A stretch of DNA of 64,000 bases. It comes from Thuidium tamariscinum. Taxonomy: Eukaryota > Streptophyta > Bryopsida > Hypnales > Thuidiaceae. The notes under the pieces are model-generated. The model was not told the DNA's origin, searched no databases, and saw only the letters and a list, made by a program, of their open reading frames with translations. Made by a program: the position numbers and the translations under genes. Shown piece after piece: positions 50,486-60,772 of this stretch (within the stretch, counting starts at the first letter, position 1; each line of letters starts with the position of its first letter). The stretch covers positions 25,613,052 through 25,677,051 of the forward strand of contig OX344755.2 in NCBI GenBank assembly GCA_947034885.2, given 5' to 3'.

Positions 50486-52559
50486 ATGTTGTATTATTGA
50501 ATAATTAGATTTCAATATACAAAAAAATGAATGGATATTTGTGTAAGAACTTCATCATTTTAATTTCTCTATTTTTCAAGCATCATTATATTCATGTATT
50601 ATTTACCACCTTCACCAAAAATTTTAAGACTAGAGGGAAGAGATTATTTTAACTTAGAACTTCTCTTCTGATTTTATATAAATTTCATAGTCATTTTAAT
50701 GGTGTAACATTTATAAAGTGGATTTTAGGATACAAAATAATGATTTGAATTTTGTATAATTAAGAATTTCTTTGTTTGAATTTTTTAATTTTCCAAGTAT
50801 CAACATATTCATGTATTCTTCATTACCTTTACCAAAAATTTAAAAACTAAAGGGAAGAGATTTAAATGAAAATTTCCCCTTTTGATCGAATCAAATCTTA
50901 AAGCCATCATTATGGTGTAATATTCATTAAGTGAATTTTAGAATAAAAAATAATGCATGGATATTTGTGAACGATCTTCTCCATTTGAAATTCTCTATTT
51001 TCCAAGCATCATTATATTTATGTACTATTTATCAATTTTCACCTTCAACAATAAAGAAAAAAGAAAAAAAGAAGAGGTTTAAATAAAAACTTCTTCTTTT
51101 GATTTATACAAATGTTATTTGAAGGCTCATCCTAATGGCAAATTATTTATCAAGCAAATTTTAGAATTCAAAATAGTGGATGGAGACTTTAATAACAATT
51201 TGCCTATTTCAATTTTTCCTATTTTTGAACCATCATCATAGTCATGTCTTATTTAGGCACCACTTTGATTTCATCTTAAAAATTAGAAGGAAGAGGTATA
51301 AGTGAAATAAGTTTTCTTTTTGATATACAACTTTATTTTGAAGGTTCATCCTCATGGTGAATTATTTTATCAAATAGATTTTAAAACTCAAAATAGTGAA
51401 TGGAGACTTTATTAACAATTTGCCTATTCAACTTTTTTCAATTTTCAAGCATCATAATACCTATGTCTTATTTAAATACAACCTTACTCTCATCTTTAAA
51501 ATTAGAAGGAACAAATTAAAAAATGAAACTTCTCTTTTAGATTTATGCAACTTTTATTTGAAGGCTCATATTTTTGGTAAATTATTTATCAAGCAAACTT
51601 TAGAACTCAAAATAGTGGATAGAGATTTCAATAACAACTTGCCCATTTGAGTTTTTCTATTTCCAAAGTATCACCGTACTCATATTTTATTAGGTCACCA
51701 CCTTCATGTCAATTCTAAAAATTAGTGGAAAGATATTTAAATGAAAACATTTTCTTTTTGATTTACAAAAATGTCAAAGAATTATCCTACCAAAAAAAAA
51801 TATCAAATAAATTCTAGTATACAATATAATAGATGGAGACTCAAGTATATAAGAATATATCCATTAGAATTCTCCATTCTTTAAGCATCATTCTACTCAA
51901 GTATTTTTTATTACCTCAATCTACAATTTTAGAATTAGAAGGATGAAATTTAAATGATAACTTCTCCTTTTAATTTATGTAAATGTCAATGAGTCATTTT
52001 AATAATGACTTATTTATGAATTGAACTTCAAAATACAAAATAATAAATAAAGATCTATGTAAAATTGTAAATTGTTCCCCATTTAATAAATCAATATACA
52101 AAAAATTACAATTCCATTTACAAAAACATCCATACAATAATAAATTCCCCTCTATACAAAAGTTGAATGCTCATTGAAATTTTTGACCTTATCACTTCAA
52201 TTATAAAGTAGAAAAAATTCATAGATTAAAATAGACATACAAAAATTAAAGCTTTACTATAGATAATTCAAGATAAACAAATTTTGAGAAGAGCTTTAAT
52301 ATTTAGCAAATGATATAAGACATCTATCCATTGAAGTCTAATCTCAAACATAAACATTGTCTTAGCTCACCAAATATAAAATGTACATTAATATGTTCAA
52401 AAATTGATGCAAGTGTAACTCATCATAATCAACTTTACTACTCTTCCCTCCAATTTAAAAAAAATGCCATACTCTATGTCTCATAGACAATTACTTCTCT
52501 ACAACCTCTTATAGAAGAATACTGGTTTAGAGTCACCGCATAGGGAAGATAGAGCTGTT

Positions 52560-54560
52560 GTCCCCAAATTTTCAATTTTTTGCAATTTTTTGGGTATTTT
52601 GGGTCTTGGGGACCTCTTTAAAGGAGAATGCGGATCTAGGGCGACCTCTTGTAGGAGAACGCGGGTGTAGGGCGACCTCTTAAGGAGGTGGGAGTTGTTT
52701 GCCCCCAAAATTTCAATTTTTTGCAATTTTGGGGCCATTTTGGGTCTTGGGGACTTCTTTGAAGGAGAATGCAGGTCTAGGGCTACCTCGTGTGGGGCTA
52801 CTTCGGGTCTCAGGGCGACCTCTTGTGGGCGACCGCGGGTGTGGGGCGACCGAAGGTAGGAGAACACGGGTCTAGGACGACCGCAGGTGGAGGTGAGAGC
52901 CATTCCCTTGTCCAAGTTCAAAAAAAGCCATTTTTGGGCCATTTTTGGCCATTTTGGGGTGACTTCGGGTCTTGGGGCGACCTCTTGTGGGCGACCGCGG
53001 GTGTGGGGCGACCGAAGGTAGGAGAACGCGGGTGTAAGGCGACCGCGGGTGGAGGTGGGAGCCATTCCCTTGTCCAGGTCCAAAAAAAGCCATTTTGGGG
53101 CCATTTTGGGGCGACTTCGGGTCTTGGGGCGACTTCGGGTCTTGGGGCGACCTCTTGTGGGTGACCGCGGGTGTGGGGCGACCGAAGGTAGGAGAACGCG
53201 GGTGTAGGGCGACCGCGGGTGGAGGTGGGAGCCATTCCCTTGTCCAAGTTCAAAAAAAGCCATTTTGGGGCCATTTTGGGCCATTTTGGGGCGACTTCGG
53301 GTCTTGGGGCGACCTCTTGTGGGCGACCGCGGGTGGAGGTGGGAGCCATTCCCTTGTCCAAGTTCAAAAAAAGTCATTTTTGGGCCATTTTGGGGTGACT
53401 TCGGGTCTTGGGGCGACCTCTTGTGGGCGACCGCGGGTGTGGGGCGACCGAAGGTAGGAGAACGCGGGTGTAAGGCGACCGCGGGTGGAGGTGGGAGCCA
53501 TTCCCTTGTCCAGGTCCAAAAAAAGCCATTTTGGGGCCATTTTGGGGCGACTTCGGGTCTTGGGGCGACCTCTTGTGGGTGACCGCGGGTGTGGGGCGAC
53601 CGAAGGTAGGAGAACGCGGGTGTAGGGCGACCGCGGGTGGAGGTGGGAGCCATTCCCTTGTCCAAGTTCAAAAAAAGCCATTTTTGGGCCATTTTGGGCC
53701 ATTTTGGGGCGACTTCGGGTCTTGGGGCGACCTCTTGTGGGCGACCGCGGGTGGAGGTGGGAGCCATTCCCTTGTCCAAGTTCAAAAAAAGCCATTTTTG
53801 GGCCATTTTGGGGCGACTTCGGGTCTTGGGGCGACCTCTTGTGGGCGACCGCGGGTGTGGGGCGACCGAAGGTAGGAGAACGTGGGTGTAGGGCGACCGT
53901 GGGTGGAGGTGGGAGCCATTCCCTTGTCCAAGTTCAAAAAAAGCCATTTTTGGGCCATTTTGGGCCATTTTGGGGCGACTTCGGGTCTTGGGGCGACCTC
54001 TTGTGGGCGACCGCGGGTGTGGGGCGACCGAAGGTAGGAGAACGCGGGTGTAGGGCGACCGCGGGTGGAGGTGGGAGCCATTCCCTTGTCCAAGTTCAAA
54101 AAAAGCCATTTTGGGGCCATTTTGGGTCATTTTGGGGCGACTTCGGGTCTTGGGGCGACTTCTTTTAGGGGGTCTAGGGCGACCTCGTGTAGGAGAACGC
54201 GGGTGTAGGGTGACCTCTTAAGGAGGTGGGAGTTGTTTGCCCCCAAAATTTCAATTTTTTGCAATTTTGGGGCCATTTTGGGTCTTGGGGACCTCTTTGA
54301 AGGAGAATGCAGGTCTAGGGCGACCTCATGTAGGAGAACGCGGGTGTTGGGCGACCTCTTAAGGAGAACGCGCTGTTAGGGCGACCTCTTAAGGAGGTGG
54401 GAGTTGTTTGCCCCCAAAATTTCAATTTTTTGCAATTTGGGGGCCATTTTGGGTCTTAGAGACCTCTTTGAAGGAGAATGCGGGTCTAAGGCGATCACTT
54501 GTATGGGAACGCGGGTTTAAAACATAATTTTATAGGAGAATGCTTGTCTAAGGCGATTGT
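52560..54560. repeat. GC-rich GGGCGACC minisatellite with higher-order structure
   Basis: The phrase GCCATTCCCTTGTCC recurs at 52899, 53061, 53231, 53344, 53497, 53649, 53763, 53915 and 54077. Spacings alternate between long (152-170) and short (113-114) units; the short form lacks the segment with GGGGCGACCGAAGGTAGGAG. The order long, short, long occurs twice (53061-53497 and 53497-53915), and some variants (CCAGGTCC, GGGTGACCGCGGG) mark the same position in both, which indicates a three-unit higher-order repeat. A second unit type, with GTTTGCCCCCAAAATTTCAA, flanks the array on both sides (52560-52800 and 54170-54500). Long frames across it on either strand, up to 543 codons, are products of the repetition. 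Confidence 0.9.
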
Positions 54561-57293
54561 AATTGGTGTGTGAGCTATTACCTTGCTTTTGGATGAGTTT
54601 CTTTTATTTCGAAATCTTTTGGCCATTAAAACGAGGTTTTGAATTTTTTAACTTTTTTTCAATTCTACTTGAAGAATTATTTATTATTATTTTTTGTCCG
54701 AGGGTTCTCATATCATCACAGACTCTAGAGACCCTAGAAATAGTTATTTTCTAAGTTATTGAAAAATATTTATTGCTTACCTCCACTTTGTTTCTTCGAT
54801 TGAGTTTGGAGAGCTTAATGCCTTGATATTTTTCTCTAGGAATGTATTTTAGGAGTTCTTGATTTCTAGGGTTTGTAACGCTTGAAGAACCATTGTACCT
54901 TTAGGGAATTAGGGAACAAATGAGATTTTATATAGGTACCTATTGTCTTAATTTTGTCTTGATTATTGGATTTTTTTTTTAAGATAGAAAAATTGATTAG
55001 CTTCAATGAATTTATATTTTTTCAATTAGTATCCAAGATAAAAAGTTATGCCTAAATAAACTCAAAACAATAGAGAGGAGTAGCCCACAACAATTTTTAA
55101 AATCAAAGTTTTATTTTTTATTTTTTTCTCATATATTATATTTTTGCCTACATGAAAAGTTTTGATACATTTGGATTTATTTTGAGAAAGTTATGAACAA
55201 TCTTGTTTCTTGGACAATTGAATCATTGTCTTGAAAAATAATTTATTGAATTCATATCTAAATGCAATATTTACAATTCTTCTAAAGGATATCCACGAAT
55301 TTTTGTACTAGTTAGGTATAAGAATCTAAGGTTAGATGCCGAAAAAAGCAATTTTCAAATTTTTCTTCTCTTTGCTATAAAAATGAGAGTTTAAGTATTT
55401 TTTTTTGTAGAAAAATGGCCTTGGTCCTTTAGGGATTAAGAACTCAAGTGTTCTAAAATTGCCCTTGTTCTTCAAATTGTCCCTCTATATAGTGCTAAAA
55501 TCTTTATTATGGTTTGCAAGCTCTTTCTTGTAATTATGCATTAAAAATAAACAATTTGGTTGTCTAGTTAAAACTTTTAATGTCATTTAAGAATGACTAA
55601 AAGAAGCCCTAAAAAAAAGATGCATTAGGGAACTATGTGGGTTGACTTTATGTACCTTGATATTATTTTTTTATCTCCCAAGATTCATTCCAAATATCTT
55701 ATTATGGAAAGAAAGTTGAAGAACTATTGGTAGATGACTCTAGAATTATTCTCTGTGAATAGGTGACAACATTTAAAGAAGAGTATAGTAAGAATGCAAG
55801 AAAAGTATAAATACACAATAGAATCTATTTTGTATTTTATTAGAAAATTTGCCGAATTAATGAAAATGAATTAATAATATGGAAAAAATACAATAGTGAA
55901 GTTTCTGAAAATGCATCAATTAATGAAGAAGTTGAGTGTATTGATCTAAAGAAGCAATTGGCAAGTAGATAGTTGGTGAACTTGGTTATGGATAAACCAT
56001 GGTTGATGAAGCCCTTGAAAGTAGTTTCCTCCATCCATTGTTTTGTAATAAGACATGATATTATTATACTAGCATAAATTCTTAAGCCACATTGCATGCC
56101 TCTAAATTTCAAAAAGTAATGTAAATAAATTAACTTGTTCTTTTATGATGTGCCATTTAAAAAAGAATATTGAATATCCTATATGCAAGGTGATAAGGTG
56201 TTGAGGTCTATGTATAGAATCTCAAATTTGAATTTTCTTGTGCAAATTTTTGTAATTTTTGTCATAAAATTTAATCTCATTTGTTCATTTCTAAATTATT
56301 ATGTGAAAAAATTTGCAAAAATGAAATTAAAATATAACTTGTAAGGGATCAAAAATCCACTTGTCTAAAGCTATGATTCATTGTATTTGGACTAAACATA
56401 AAAAATTATAGACAATCTTGTTTATTGAGCAATTATAGAAACTTCTTGAAAAAATAACATATTAGATTTCATTTTGAATGCAATTTTCACAAATTTTCTA
56501 AAAAATTGTTTGTCAAGGTTAAATTTTCTTCCTAGAAGAATCACACAATTAGAATTTACATGTTTTAATTACATCTTAGAACTATTAATAATTTATTTTC
56601 TTGTTCAACCTATTTCTACCTAACAATTTGTTAACCCCTAAGTACTCAAGCAACCATTTTTGGTTGTTGCCTTACTTTGGGTATAATTTTTGGGCATAAT
56701 TTCTTTTTGCTTCACTTTAAAAAAAATAGATTGTCTTTCAACATTTACATTCAAAACTAATTAAGATCAATATGGCCAAAAAGAAATTATTAGAAAAATA
56801 TCATGAAGTGTTTATAATTGCATAGTGTTGAAAAACTTAATATTTGGAAAAAGTGTTGATGCTCTCATTACTAGATCTTTTTCATTTTTTCACAAATCAA
56901 TAGAAATCATAGTTTTGACTAATTCAAATAAAACTTCAAGTGCTATTTAAGATGAAAATTGTATTTTTGGTGATTTTTTTGAAGTTATATCTTCAAAATT
57001 CATTTGAAGATAATCTAAAAACAACTTTATAACTGTACCTATATAGATACTTTCTATTTTTTGTGCTTCATATAATCTTCTTTGATGCTAACTTCAAAAA
57101 AATTATAGAAATTGTATTTTATCACATTTGTATTTTGTCCTAACCCCTTGGGCTCTTAGGAGTAATTCAACATAAAAAACAAAGTCTATAGTGTATAAAT
57201 TTTCCACAAATAGTGGTCAAAGTCATTGAAATTGTAGGCCAACATTCAAAATTTTATTTTTCCAATTTTGAATGCAAATATCTTCTAATTTGT
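54561..57293. other. AT-rich body of the giant element
   Basis: This is AT-rich DNA without a gene I can support. TTGGTCCTTTAGGGATTAAG at about 55412-55431 resembles the ends of the TTAACCC-type MITE at 32422 and may be a remnant. The frame at 55840-56112 is isolated and unrecognised. Confidence 0.45.
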
Positions 57294-58008
57294 GGGTGAT
57301 TGCATGAAAGACTTGTACTATTTGTTGCATTTTGCAATAGTACTTCTGACTTTTTTTGGAGTACTATTTAATTAGAAAAATAAATTTTAAATTAAAAAAA
57401 TATACCTTTAAGACAAAGGTACCTACAAAAGGAATTGTATAGGAAAATTTTCTAAGTAGGAGAACTGGAAAAGTGCCAAACCTTAAGAAAATACATACCT
57501 TCATGTTTTAATTAGGGAAAAATAGTAAGAATAAGTAAATACAAAAAATAAAAAGTGGCCATTTGCAACAATTTTATGGAGATGGTCATTCAGTTAAAAA
57601 TCTGCCAAAATAATATTTTATATGTTTCAAAATACAAGCAAAATGAAGCTCTCTTTATAGACCTCCACATGACATAAAATTAACTATTTTTAAAAATCCT
57701 TGTGTGTAAAACTAGAAGTCTATTAGAAGACCATCTCATCCAAATTTCATCTCAAAATCATTAAAAAAAGGTATTCCATAGTACTAAGAACTTCCAAATT
57801 GTCATATGTGACATTCAATCACTAGTATTATTTTTATATTAAATATTTTTGAAAATTATCAAAAATTCATGTAAGCTATATGATAGTTATGAGTACCTTT
57901 TCTAGAAATCTTGAGTCATTTGGAGCAAAAATACAAAAGTTATGGTCAAAAAATAGATCAACATGAGACATGTGATGAAAAATAGTACAAGTCTTTCATG
58001 CAATTGCC
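57294..58008. mobile_element. MITE, GGTGAATGCAAG family, copy 4
   Basis: The left end GGGTGATTGCATGAAAGACT is roughly the inverse of the right end AGTCTTTCATGCAATTGCC. The body aligns over its length with the copy at 17795-18528 in the same orientation, for example AAGAAAATACATACCTTCAT. I could not define a target duplication. It is nested near the right end of the giant element. Confidence 0.75.
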
Positions 58009-58195
58009 TTTATATGGTCATACCTCATGAAAATTTTACCACATGATTTTAGACAAGTGAAGTAGAAGATTTTATTGTTACATCCACTTTTTTGTATTTT
58101 TAGAGAAGTGTAACAAATGTAATTTGCAATAGAAGAGGTTTCCCCCTTTTTTTGCAATGGAATTTTTCCATATGTTAACCAAAAAAAAAAAAAAG

Positions 58196-58257
58196 AGGTC
58201 GCCCTTACCCGAGGTCGCCCCACCTGAGGTCGCCCCTACCCGAGGTCGCCCTAAAAT
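58196..58257. repeat. Inverted GGTCGCCC cluster near the right end of the giant element
   Basis: Four GGTCGCCC motifs are spaced 13-20 bases apart. They are the reverse complement of the GGGCGACC motifs found in the left subterminal region (47788-48185) and in the central minisatellite. The inverted placement suggests subterminal repeats of the element. Confidence 0.75.
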
Positions 58258-58422
58258 GTAACACGTGCATGTCACATGGCATCCAGGTGGCATTATTTTC
58301 CACGTGGTAATTTAAAAAAAGTCAAAGGTAAATTTGACTTTTATGGACGTCGCGGAGGGCCTACTGGACGTTTAGTGACGTCGCAATGTCGCGATGTCGC
58401 AATGTCCGGCAGAACAACCCTG

Positions 58423-58430
58423 GTCTGGCG
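58423..58430. repeat. 8-bp target duplication, right (GTCTGGCG)
   Basis: It is identical to 47586-47593 and directly adjoins the inverted CAGGG terminus of the giant element. Confidence 0.88.
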
Positions 58431-58685
58431 GCGAACGGGTATATGGTCGGACAGCCCCTTCATTTTCTCTCACTTCTTCTTTCCTCACGAAGTGCCTCAA
58501 GTTGGATGTGCTGTCTATTGCCACGTGTCAGTGCGTGGTGCTAGTTGCTCCGACTTGGCGGAGAGAAGGGGTCCATTACTTTTTCACGCCGAAGCTTTGA
58601 CCAATTATATTACGAAGACATGTTTCATAACTTCCGGTTTATAAAATCTTGATTTGCAAGGGCTTGCAAATTTGGATTCTCTATC

Positions 58686-59279
58686 ATGGCTACTGATAGC
58701 GGTGCAGGTACTGATGGGATGAATTCAGGATGTGACCATAAAAAGCGAATTAAAGTGAAGGGGACTACACATGGACTACACTATGAAATTTTGGATGATC
58801 CAAACATCATAGCGGAGAGCGGTTGGGAAAATGAAGCCGCAGATTATTGGACCTCCAAACTATGTAAGCAATAAGTTAAAATGTACCACATCAACAAGTT
58901 GTGGCCTCGAGATGCACACGCACGCCAGACTGCGGATTTCAACTATAAACCATACAGTTGCATTGATAAGCACTTTGTCCATCGAGCGGCAAAGGTGTGG
59001 AGGGCCATGATTGGCCCTAAACCAATGTCTAAAGGGTACATCAACTACAGCTTGGTGGCCATGGTGTATGCAGAACTCAGATTGAAACACAAGGTGGATT
59101 GGAGCACGTTCCAAACAACAAAGAAGAATCCACTATTGCTGCAGCAAAATCAAAAGGATAATCCCGATTCTTGGACACAGACGACGCAGAGGGTACAACC
59201 AATCTTACAAAATCCAGCAACGCCTACAACGATGGCCTCAGCAAGCGCATGTGCGAAACTGCAGTTGGATTCGAGGTAA
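58686..59279 (+). pseudogene. Unrecognised reading frame, one internal stop
   Basis: An ATG at 58686 opens a frame of 62 codons (MATDSGAGTDGMNSGCDHKK) ended by TAA at 58872-58874. The same frame then continues for about 130 codons to 59279, including HFVHRAAKVWRAMIGPKPMS and YINYSLVAMVYAELRLKHKV. The composition is protein-like: charged, with tryptophan and cysteine and codon usage unlike the AT-rich spacers. The last codons run into an LTR fragment at 59277. I do not recognise the family. It could be an accessory protein of a transposon or a host gene relic. The GC-rich DNA on the other side of the giant element (47338-47593) would lie upstream of it at the empty site. Confidence 0.5.
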
Positions 59280-59388
59280 CTAGAGAAAGGCTTCTAGCTT
59301 AAGTTCAGCCCACTCATGTGGCTTGGTATCTTCCTACCATCTAAGTAAAGCCTTTCATCCATCAATACCTTTGCAATCTCAATACACT
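59277..59388 (+). repeat. Copia LTR fragment
   Basis: It matches the last ~112 bases of the LTR at 46273-46528, from TAACTAGAGAAAGGCTTCTA to CTCAATA. The first part of the LTR is missing at its left border, which abuts the unrecognised frame. It is a fossil piece. Confidence 0.8.
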
Positions 59389-60772
59389 AAAGATGAATCG
59401 TCTCGTGGTTTGGGAGAGGGTAGTAGTAGTAAAACAAAGTAGACATGGACCTATACGTCTTATATGAGTTTTTGATTGAACCATCGTATTGTATAGACTA
59501 TGGATGGTTAGATGGTGATGTGGATTTTAGAAGGATAGAGCAATACTAAGTAAACGTACCCAGAATATGCTTTGACTTATTATCAGTTTTTAATATAAAC
59601 ATATATATGGAATTATTTATCTATCTATTCATTTATCTATCTATTTATATATGTATCAATTAGTCAATGTATGTATTCACTATATACAATACTTTTTTAT
59701 GTGGAATGTATGCTATTAGAGGCATGGTATTGAATGTAAGAAATTATGATTGAATATTATAATATTTGAATTTTTAATTGATTTTGATTTGTTTTGTTTT
59801 TGTATATGATCTCTAATATGCCTAGTTTCAATTTGCACGGTTACAATGCAGAAAAAGAAATATACAACTTATAAAAATGTTTGTTTTTTGTTCAATTTGA
59901 ACAAATTTGTCGAAGCTCAAAATAGGCCTTGGACATTTATGGGTAAACACTAGAGGTGTTTTCAATAAAATATTATTTTCAGTAAACATGTATAGTTGTG
60001 AAATAATTTCTAAGAACTACTTTCATTGGTAGATTTGAAGTTGCTTTCTATGAGCAAATCCTTAGAACTTGAAATTTGACATACATATTATCAATATAGA
60101 GATGATCTCATGCCAAGAATTTCATGGCCACATTTTAATTTCTCAATCTTTGCCTCTTTGGGAGGGTGTCAAAGTTGGTAGCATTGAAATTTTTCTCACA
60201 ACCACACATGTATGTAGATTTCAAATATATTTTTCTAGGCAAATCTTTTGGCCTTGAAATTTGACACATGTGTTATTAACATAGAGACGATCTTGTGCAG
60301 AAAATTAAATGTAAAAATAACAATTTTTGAACCCCAGGGAGGGCGTCGAAGATGGCAGCAGCAGGGGATTTTTTTTTCCATGTGAAAGTAAGAATTCGTA
60401 AATGAAATAGACCTTACTGTATATGTTTTATCTATTTAAATACACGGTCAATTCGCCCCGACCAAATTGGGCATCCGCTTCGATTCGGCGACTGTTGCAA
60501 CGAATATTTGTCCCCAACGGTCAGCTGCACTAAGTTTACTATAAGTAGACTGAGAGAAGTCATTTGTAAGCACTCCTGATGAACTGAACACTAAGATTTC
60601 CAAGGGCTAGGCACTGCAAATTTATTTGTGTCCCTTGCTTGGTAATGCATAATTTGGTGGAAGGGGGGGCTTTTATTTTGAAGGTTTTTTGCACTCAGTG
60701 CTTATTTGATTGTGGACTTTTACAACACAGTGCAAACGTTATCAATTACAATTGAAGGGAAAAAAATTCAAT
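59389..60772. other. Spacer with simple repeat, short duplication and leader of the next gene
   Basis: A TATC-rich simple repeat lies at about 59615-59660. The stretch 59815-59950 is related to the right half of the TTAACCC-type element at 24.5-24.73 kb. Two diverged copies of a ~185-bp phrase (CTTGAAATTTGACA to GGGAGGGTGTCAAAG) lie at about 60056-60185 and 60240-60362. A TATA-like TACTATAAGTAG at 60538-60549 sits about 220 bases before the hAT transposase start and could be its old promoter. Confidence 0.5.

Larger units (their letters stand above)
49500..52070. repeat. Decayed satellite-like tandem array, period ~217 bp
   Basis: A phrase of the form CAAGCATCATxATAxTCATGT recurs at about 49599, 50577, 50794, 51003, 51228, 51446, 51664 and 51882. 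The spacings are 217, 209, 224, 218, 218 and 218. The first interval, 978, becomes 219 after removing the 751-bp MITE and its 8-bp duplication at 49735-50493. Each unit also carries an AATTAGAAGGAAGAG-like phrase and a CTTTTGATTTATACAAATGT-like phrase. Units are clearly related but diverged. The outer limits are approximate. Short frames within it, such as 51396-51650, follow from the repetition. Confidence 0.8.
47594..58422. mobile_element. Giant (10.8-kb) non-autonomous hAT-like DNA element
   Basis: The left end starts CAGGGTTGTTCTGTTAGACA and the right end, read inward, starts CAGGGTTGTTCTGCCGGACA. Thirteen bases are identical and more match after a gap of three. A perfect 8-bp duplication, GTCTGGCG, lies at 47586-47593 and 58423-58430. 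CAGGG tips and 8-bp targets are standard for hAT. Near both ends the motif ATGTCGC recurs (left around 47650, right two to three times at 58384-58405), followed inward by GGGCGACC motifs in inverted orientation. The body contains a decayed ~217-bp satellite, a GC-rich minisatellite, two nested MITEs and AT-rich DNA. I found no transposase or other protein gene. It would need a transposase supplied in trans. Confidence 0.85.

Noticed and set aside
52499-54130. A 543-codon open frame on the minus strand, and several long frames on both strands, rich in RSP/RGRP repeats
   Set aside because: They run through a tandem array whose unit happens to lack stops. Both strands are open, the product is pure repetition and no start context or homolog is apparent.
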